From contig JAMWZF010000006.1 in assembly GCA_024304875.1 (NCBI GenBank), positions 12,113-27,175 on the forward strand: a stretch of 15,063 bases of DNA. The letters run 5' to 3'. Positions 10,950 to 15,063 of this stretch are shown piece by piece; position 1 is the stretch's first letter; every line of letters starts with the position of its first letter. Under the pieces are notes generated by a model. That model saw only the letters and a list, made by a program, of their open reading frames with translations. It had not been told where the DNA came from and ran no database searches. Both the position numbers and the translations under genes were made by a program. The stretch is from Paracoccaceae bacterium (lineage in GTDB: Bacteria > Pseudomonadota > Alphaproteobacteria > Rhodobacterales > Rhodobacteraceae).

Positions 10950-11692
10950 CAGATCGACCACCCCCCGTCGACAGCGAAGGCCTGCCCGGTGGTGAAGCCC
11001 GCATCGTCGCTTGCCAGGTAGCAGACCATCGCCGCGATCTCCTCCGGCGTACCGAGCCGGCCCATCGGCTGGCGCGCCTTGAAGGCGGAGAGGGCGGCGT
11101 CGAAGTCGCCGGTGGCGCGGAGCCGGTCTTCCAGCGAGGGGCTCTGCACGGTGCCGGGGCAGACCGCGTTGCAGCGGATGCCCTTCTGCACGAAGTCCGC
11201 CGCGATGGACTTGGTCATCCCGATGATCGCCGCCTTGGACGCGCCGTAGGCGAACCGCCGGGGCGCGCCTTTCTCGCTCGAGACGATGGAAGCGATGTTG
11301 ACGATCGAGCCCGAGCCGGCCTCCAGCATCCCCGGCAGCACCGCCTTGGTCAGGCGGAACATGGCCTTGGCGTTCAGGGCGAAGGACCGGTCCCATGCGT
11401 CGTCGTCGCAGTCGAGGATGGTGCCGTCGTGCACCCATCCCGCGCAATTGACGAGGATGTCGATGCGCGGGTGGTCGGCGACCAGCGCGGCGACGCCGAC
11501 CGTGTCCAGCACGTCGAGCCTCCGGCCGGTGATGCCCTCGGCCGCCTCGGCCAGCCGGCCCACGCCATCGCCGTCGATATCGGTCGCGATCACCTCTGCC
11601 CCCCGCGCCGCGAGGGCCAGGGCCGAGGCCCGGCCGATCCCGTTGGCGGCGGCGGTGACGAGGGCGGTCTTGCCCGCGAATGTCTGATCCAT
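10949..11692 (-). CDS. SDR oxidoreductase, DHRS6 / 2-keto-3-deoxy-fuconate dehydrogenase-like
   Basis: A 247-residue classical short-chain dehydrogenase. The cofactor motif is TAAANGIG (13-20), where the usual first Gly is Ala, as in DHRS6/BDH2-type proteins; Asp38 after the second strand predicts NAD(H). NCAG is at 82-85 and the catalytic residues are Ser135, Tyr149 and Lys153 (YGASK). The segments VHDGTILDCD and GIRCNAVCPGTV, and the VDGGWSI end, are closely like human DHRS6. Bacterial members of this group include 2-keto-3-deoxy-L-fuconate and related sugar-acid dehydrogenases as well as hydroxybutyrate dehydrogenases. The ATG has AAGGAG overlapping the stop of the upstream SDR gene, 11 bases away. 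The neighbouring hydroxyacid dehydrogenase fits a pathway that releases a 2-hydroxyacid. The exact substrate is inferred only. Confidence 0.87.
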   Translation of the reverse strand: MDQTFAGKTALVTAAANGIGRASALALAARGAEVIATDIDGDGVGRLAEAAEGITGRRLDVLDTVGVAALVADHPRIDILVNCAGWVHDGTILDCDDDAWDRSFALNAKAMFRLTKAVLPGMLEAGSGSIVNIASIVSSEKGAPRRFAYGASKAAIIGMTKSIAADFVQKGIRCNAVCPGTVQSPSLEDRLRATGDFDAALSAFKARQPMGRLGTPEEIAAMVCYLASDDAGFTTGQAFAVDGGWSI

Positions 11693-11703
11693 CTGTCTCT
11701 CCT

Positions 11704-12468
11704 TCAGCGTGCGAGCCAGCCGCCGTCGACCGTCACGCAGCTGCCGTGGCAGTAGGCGGCGGCGTCCGAGGCGAGGAAGACCGCGGCGCCCGCGATTTCC
11801 GAAGGCTCGGCGAAGCGGCCGGCGGGGATGCGCTCCAGCAGGGCCTTCGACCGGTCCGGATCGTCCCGCAGGGCCTGGGTGTTGTCCGTCGCGGTGTAGC
11901 CCGGCGCGACGGCGTTGACGTTGACGCCGTGGGGCGCCCACTCGTTGCAGAGCGCCTTGGTCAGGCCGAGGACGGCGTGTTTGGACGACGCATAGGCCGG
12001 GACGCGCAGGCCCCCCTGGGAGCCGAGGACGGACGAGACGATGACGATCTTGCCGGCGCCCTTGCTAACCATCCGCTTGCCCGCCGCCTGCGAGAGCAGC
12101 CAGACCGAGTCGAGGTTGACCGACAGCACCCGCCGCCAGTCCGCCAGCGGCATCCCGGTGCTGTCCTCGCGGTGGATGATCCCGGCGTTGTTGACGAGGA
12201 TGTCGAGCCCGCCGAGTTCGGCCTCGGCGAAGCTCACCACCTCTTCCGCCGCCGCCTCGTCCATGCCGGCGAAATCGGCGCGGACGGCGGCGCCCTTGCG
12301 GCCCAGGGCCTCGATCTTGGCAATCGTCTCCTCGGGCGCATGGCTGCGGTAGGTCAGCGCCACGTCCGCCCCGGCGGCGGCAAGGGCGAGGGCGATGCCC
12401 TCCCCGATGCCGGTCGCGCCGCCGGTGACGAGGGCCTTGCGGCCGGTCAGGTCGAAGGGATTGGCCAT
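11704..12468 (-). CDS. SDR oxidoreductase, KduD-like (2-deoxy-gluconate / 2-keto-3-deoxy-gluconate dehydrogenase type)
   Basis: A 254-residue classical short-chain dehydrogenase strongly resembling KduD, which interconverts keto-deoxy sugar acids with NAD(H). The nucleotide motif is TGGATGIG (15-22), NNAG at 93-96, and catalytic Ser146, Tyr159 and Lys163 (YASSK). KduD-like stretches include REDSTGMPLADW, NEWAPHGVNVNAVAPGYTAT, the ALLERIPAGRF region and the C-terminal VDGGWLAR. Length equals that of E. coli KduD (about 253). It begins two bases after the stop of the M24 gene and is followed 11 bases later by the DHRS6-like SDR. No kduI or uronate isomerase gene is in the window, so a pectin or uronate pathway is not shown; another sugar acid could be the substrate. 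Confidence 0.87.
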   Translation of the reverse strand: MANPFDLTGRKALVTGGATGIGEGIALALAAAGADVALTYRSHAPEETIAKIEALGRKGAAVRADFAGMDEAAAEEVVSFAEAELGGLDILVNNAGIIHREDSTGMPLADWRRVLSVNLDSVWLLSQAAGKRMVSKGAGKIVIVSSVLGSQGGLRVPAYASSKHAVLGLTKALCNEWAPHGVNVNAVAPGYTATDNTQALRDDPDRSKALLERIPAGRFAEPSEIAGAAVFLASDAAAYCHGSCVTVDGGWLAR

Positions 12469-12470
12469 CG

Positions 12471-13769
12471 TCAGTACCGGTTCGCGATGGGCAGTTCCTC
12501 GGCGGGGAACAGCGAGATCACTTCGCAGCCCGTCTCGGTCACGACGACTTCCTCCTCGATCCGCGCGGCGGAGTAGCCGTCGGTCGCGGGGCAGTAGGTC
12601 TCGAGCGCGAAGACCATGCCGGTCTGGATCTCCATCGGGTGCTCGAGCGACACCGCGCGGGAAATAATGGGCCGTTCGTGCAGGGCGAGGCCGAGGCCGT
12701 GGCCGAACTGCAGTCCGAAGGCCGCGTCCTCGTTCGGGAAGCCGAGCGATTCCGCCGTCGGCCAGACCTCGGCCACCTTGTCGGTGGTCACGCCCGGCTT
12801 GATCATCGCGATCGAGGCGTCGATCCACTCGCGGGCCTTCACGTAGGCGTCGTTCTGCGCGGGTGTCGCGCGGCCCACGTTGAAGGTGCGGTAGTAGCAG
12901 GTCCGGTAGCCCTGGTAGCTTTGCAGGATGTCGAAGAAGGCCTGGTCGCCGGGGCGGATCAGCCGGTCGGTGAAGTTGTGCGGATGCGGGTTGCACCGCT
13001 CGCCCGAGATGGCGTTGATCGCCTCCACGTCGTCGGAGCCCATCTCGTAGAGCATCTTGTTGCTCAGGGCGACGATGTCGTTCTCGCGCACGCCGGGTTT
13101 CAGCTCCTCGTAGATCATGTGATAGACGCCATCGACCATGGCGGCGGCCTGGGTCAGCAGCTGGATCTCGTCCCAGTTCTTGATCTCGCGCGCCGCCAGC
13201 ATGATCTGCTGACCGTCGACGACATTGATGCCCTCTTCGCGGAGCGCGTGGAACATCGCCGTCTCGGCGTAGTCGACCCCCACCGGCATGTCCGCCATGC
13301 CCGCGTCCTTGATCAGCTGGGCGATCATCTTGGCGTACTTGCGCATCAGGCCGAACTCGGGCGGGATCGTGCCCCGCATGCCGACGACGCCGGCAAGGCA
13401 GTGGTCGGGCTCCAGCCAGTCGGAATGGCGCTGGTGGTGCACGGCGGCCGAGCCGAAGTCCCAGACGTAAGGGGAATCGTCGCCCGTCAGCAGGCAGAAG
13501 CGGCACATCTTGTCCCGCTCCCATTCGCCGATCTTGGTCGCGCTGACGTAGCGGATGTTGTTCACGTCGAACAGCAGAAGGGAGCCGGCCTGCGAGTTCT
13601 GCAGGCTCTGCCGGGTCCGGGCGAGGCGGTAGCGGCGCAGGCGGTCGTGGTCGATCCGCCGTTCGAAGTCCACGGACATGTGGCCCGAGGCGGGAAGGCG
13701 GTCGCGCCATTCCCAGTTGGGCTCGAGGTCCTGGGGGGTGAGCATGTTCGGCATCAGGGCGCGGGACAT
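12471..13769 (-). CDS. M24-fold (aminopeptidase P / creatinase-like) hydrolase with altered metal site
   Basis: A 432-residue protein of the M24 pita-bread fold. An N-terminal creatinase-like domain (about 40-190) carries LLLFDVNNIRYVSATKIGEW; the C-terminal domain holds the metal site. By the usual spacing the five ligands are Asp280, position 291, His357 (GHGLG), Glu390 (FALE) and Glu405 (RIEEE). Position 291, normally Asp in GYxxDxTRT, is Cys here (GYRTCYYRTF). The second active-site His364 (LHERP) is present. M24 members include proline peptidases but also creatinase, ectoine hydrolase and the DMSP lyase DddP, so a small-molecule substrate is likely in this operon of dehydrogenases. AAGGAGA precedes the ATG; nearby in-frame ATGs at codons 6 and 9 are alternatives. 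It lies 65 bases after one SDR gene and two bases before the next. No signal peptide is seen. Confidence 0.85.
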   Translation of the reverse strand: MSRALMPNMLTPQDLEPNWEWRDRLPASGHMSVDFERRIDHDRLRRYRLARTRQSLQNSQAGSLLLFDVNNIRYVSATKIGEWERDKMCRFCLLTGDDSPYVWDFGSAAVHHQRHSDWLEPDHCLAGVVGMRGTIPPEFGLMRKYAKMIAQLIKDAGMADMPVGVDYAETAMFHALREEGINVVDGQQIMLAAREIKNWDEIQLLTQAAAMVDGVYHMIYEELKPGVRENDIVALSNKMLYEMGSDDVEAINAISGERCNPHPHNFTDRLIRPGDQAFFDILQSYQGYRTCYYRTFNVGRATPAQNDAYVKAREWIDASIAMIKPGVTTDKVAEVWPTAESLGFPNEDAAFGLQFGHGLGLALHERPIISRAVSLEHPMEIQTGMVFALETYCPATDGYSAARIEEEVVVTETGCEVISLFPAEELPIANRY

Positions 13770-13834
13770 GGGGGTCTCCTTCGGGCGCGCGGGCGGCCCG
13801 TTTCAGGGGTTGAAAATGGGGGCGGGTCAGCAGC

Positions 13835-14644
13835 TCAGGTCGTCGCCCAGCCGCCGTCGATCGAGATCATCTGGCCGGTCATGTAGTCGCTGTCGGCCGA
13901 GGCCAGGAACGACGCGGTCCCGGTGATGTCCCTGGGGTAGGACACCCGCTTGATGACGAGGTTGTTGCGGACGATGTCGTCGTAGGCCTGGCCCTCGCGC
14001 TCCTTGAAGCCGATCTCGACGAGGTCCTTGTCGAGCTGCTCCCAGAGCGGTGTGACCACCACGCCGGGGGCATAGCCGTTGACGGTGATGTTGTGCTCGG
14101 CCAGGCCGAGGGCGCCGCATTCGGTGAGGGCGAGGCAGCCGTATTTCGAGGTGCAGTAGACGGTCACGTCCACCAGCGGCTTGCGCGAGGCGATGGAGCC
14201 CACGTTGATCAGCTTGTAGGGCGCGTCCTCCATCGGGCCCTGCTTGATCATCTGGCGGGCGACCTCCTGCATGCCGAGCCACATCGCCTTGGTGTTCACG
14301 TTCATGATGAGGTCCCAGTTGTCCTCGTCGATGTCCATGAAGAACCGGGGCTTGTTGAGGCCCGCGTTGAAGACGGCGACGTTGATCGACCCGAAAGCCT
14401 CCACCGTGGTGGCGACGGCGGCGGCGTTGTCCGCGCGGCTGGTCACGTCCATCCGGACCGCGACCGCCTTGCCGCCGCCGGCGGCGTTGATCTTGTCCGC
14501 CATCTTCTCCGCTTCGGCCCCGTCGAGGTCGCCGAGGCAGACGTTGGCGCCTTGGGCCGCGAAGGCCTCGGCATTGGCGGCGCCCATCCCCCGGGCGGCC
14601 CCGGTAATCAGGATGTTCTTCCCTTTCAGGCGATTGGGGTCCAT
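13835..14644 (-). CDS. SDR oxidoreductase, polyol/acetoin-dehydrogenase-like
   Basis: A 269-residue short-chain dehydrogenase. It has the cofactor motif TGAARGMG (14-21), Asp39 and Asp41 after the second strand favouring NAD(H), NAG at 93-95 and catalytic Ser150, Tyr163 and Lys167 (YCTSK). The region HNITVNGYAPGVVVTPLWEQ (184-203) resembles SDRs acting on small diols and polyols such as acetoin/butanediol or sorbitol dehydrogenases. A slightly long lid segment (about 200-235) follows. Its ATG has GGGAGGA and lies 22 bases after the stop of the solute-binding-protein gene, so it is probably the first catabolic step after uptake: oxidation of a hydroxyl to a ketone. The substrate cannot be decided from sequence. 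Confidence 0.86.
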   Translation of the reverse strand: MDPNRLKGKNILITGAARGMGAANAEAFAAQGANVCLGDLDGAEAEKMADKINAAGGGKAVAVRMDVTSRADNAAAVATTVEAFGSINVAVFNAGLNKPRFFMDIDEDNWDLIMNVNTKAMWLGMQEVARQMIKQGPMEDAPYKLINVGSIASRKPLVDVTVYCTSKYGCLALTECGALGLAEHNITVNGYAPGVVVTPLWEQLDKDLVEIGFKEREGQAYDDIVRNNLVIKRVSYPRDITGTASFLASADSDYMTGQMISIDGGWATT

Positions 14645-14666
14645 GGTCGTTCCTCCCTTAAGTCAC

Positions 14667-15063
14667 TTATGTCGTGTTCGATGCGATCAGGGCGTCGGCG
14701 CGGGCCTGGGCCCGGCGCAGCGCCTCGCGCGGGGTCACGATGCCCCGCAGCATGTCGTGGAATTCCTCGCCGCAGATCTGGAAGATGCCGCCGATCTCGG
14801 GCACCGGCGGGCGCGGCCAGAATTGCAGCTCGTCCCGCCAGGACATCCCGTCCACGGCCTCGAAGATCGTCGAGGTCCGGCGCACCTCGGGGTCGGAGCC
14901 GACCGAGTAGCGCGGATTGGTCCGGCTGCCGTTCTGGACATACAGCTTCTGCGCCTCGGGCGAGGTGAAGACCTTGAGTGCCTCGACCGCCGCCGGGACA
15001 CGCTCGGGCGCGAGGTTGGCGGGAATGCCCATGACGTAGCCGCCGACCGGCGCCACGGGGCGG
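14667..15063 (-). CDS. ABC transporter family-1 solute-binding protein (C-terminal 131 residues; cut by window edge)
   Basis: The reading frame is open to the right edge, so only the C-terminus is seen; about 130 residues are readable. It shows the C-terminal lobe pattern of family-1 sugar-type binding proteins: VGGYVMGIPANL, then AAVEALKVFTSPEAQKLYVQ (end-lobe helix), and a final helical region with LRRAQARADALIA typical of these proteins. The TAA stop is 22 bases before the SDR gene, which links uptake to the dehydrogenases in one operon; permease and ATPase genes are presumably beyond the edge. Ligand is unknown, but this family mostly binds sugars, glycosides, polyols and related compounds. 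A GTG at 15056 is internal, not the true start. Confidence 0.8.
   Translation of the reverse strand, partial: RPVAPVGGYVMGIPANLAPERVPAAVEALKVFTSPEAQKLYVQNGSRTNPRYSVGSDPEVRRTSTIFEAVDGMSWRDELQFWPRPPVPEIGGIFQICGEEFHDMLRGIVTPREALRRAQARADALIASNTT

Noticed and set aside
9756..11447. A longer minus-strand open frame extending the hydroxyacid dehydrogenase into the SDR gene
   Set aside because: The N-terminal part is a shadow of the SDR in another frame; family alignment and the TGATG junction place the start at 10949.
13801..13815. Inverted repeat TTTCA / TGAAA with a five-base loop in the 65-base gap between an SDR gene and the M24 gene
   Set aside because: Only five pairs, weak, and with no T-run on the transcribed strand; not enough to call a terminator or operator.

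Overview
The window looks like chromosomal DNA of a high-GC alphaproteobacterium, most likely Rhodobacterales or Rhizobiales. The reasons are the strong G/C bias at third codon positions, the proteins themselves, and the order glpR / glpD-glpS-glpT-glpP-glpQ-glpU-glpV-glpK, which matches the glycerol ABC-uptake operon characterised in Rhizobium leguminosarum. Species cannot be decided from the sequence alone. No rRNA, tRNA, IS element, CRISPR array or prophage gene was found, and coding density is very high.

Region 1 (1-8277 and glpK to 9759) is a complete glycerol module. A divergent DeoR-type repressor gene (glpR, cut by the left edge) faces glpD across a 275-base control region. That region carries repeated GCGAAAA / TTCGTTTT elements and a TTGACA box for glpR. 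On the + strand follow glycerol-3-phosphate dehydrogenase (glpD), two ABC ATPases (glpS, glpT), two permeases (glpP, glpQ), a 90-residue membrane protein (glpU), a large periplasmic binding protein (glpV) and glycerol kinase (glpK). Most junctions are tight or overlapping. The exceptions are two junctions with perfect GC-rich hairpins: one before glpV, and a terminator-like one with a pyrimidine tract before glpK. Glycerol would be captured by GlpV, imported by GlpSTPQ(U), phosphorylated by GlpK and oxidised to dihydroxyacetone phosphate by GlpD. Glycerol 3-phosphate is the likely inducer that releases GlpR.

Region 2 (9756-15063, - strand) is a second, convergent operon whose start lies beyond the right edge. 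Read 5'->3' it encodes the C-terminus of a family-1 ABC solute-binding protein, a short-chain dehydrogenase (SDR), an M24-fold hydrolase with a changed metal site, a KduD-like SDR, a DHRS6-like SDR and an FMN-dependent 2-hydroxyacid dehydrogenase. Gaps of -1 to 65 bases suggest one transcript. The set looks like uptake plus stepwise oxidation of a polyol or (deoxy)sugar-acid-like compound, possibly ending in a 2-hydroxyacid such as lactate. The substrate is not known, and this is the least explained system in the window. The last gene overlaps the end of glpK by four bases, tail to tail.

The points most worth a second look are the M24 protein with Cys in place of a metal-binding Asp inside this oxidative operon, the matched loss of motifs in GlpS and GlpT that predicts one working and one degenerate ATP site, and the attenuator-like hairpin separating transport genes from glycerol kinase.
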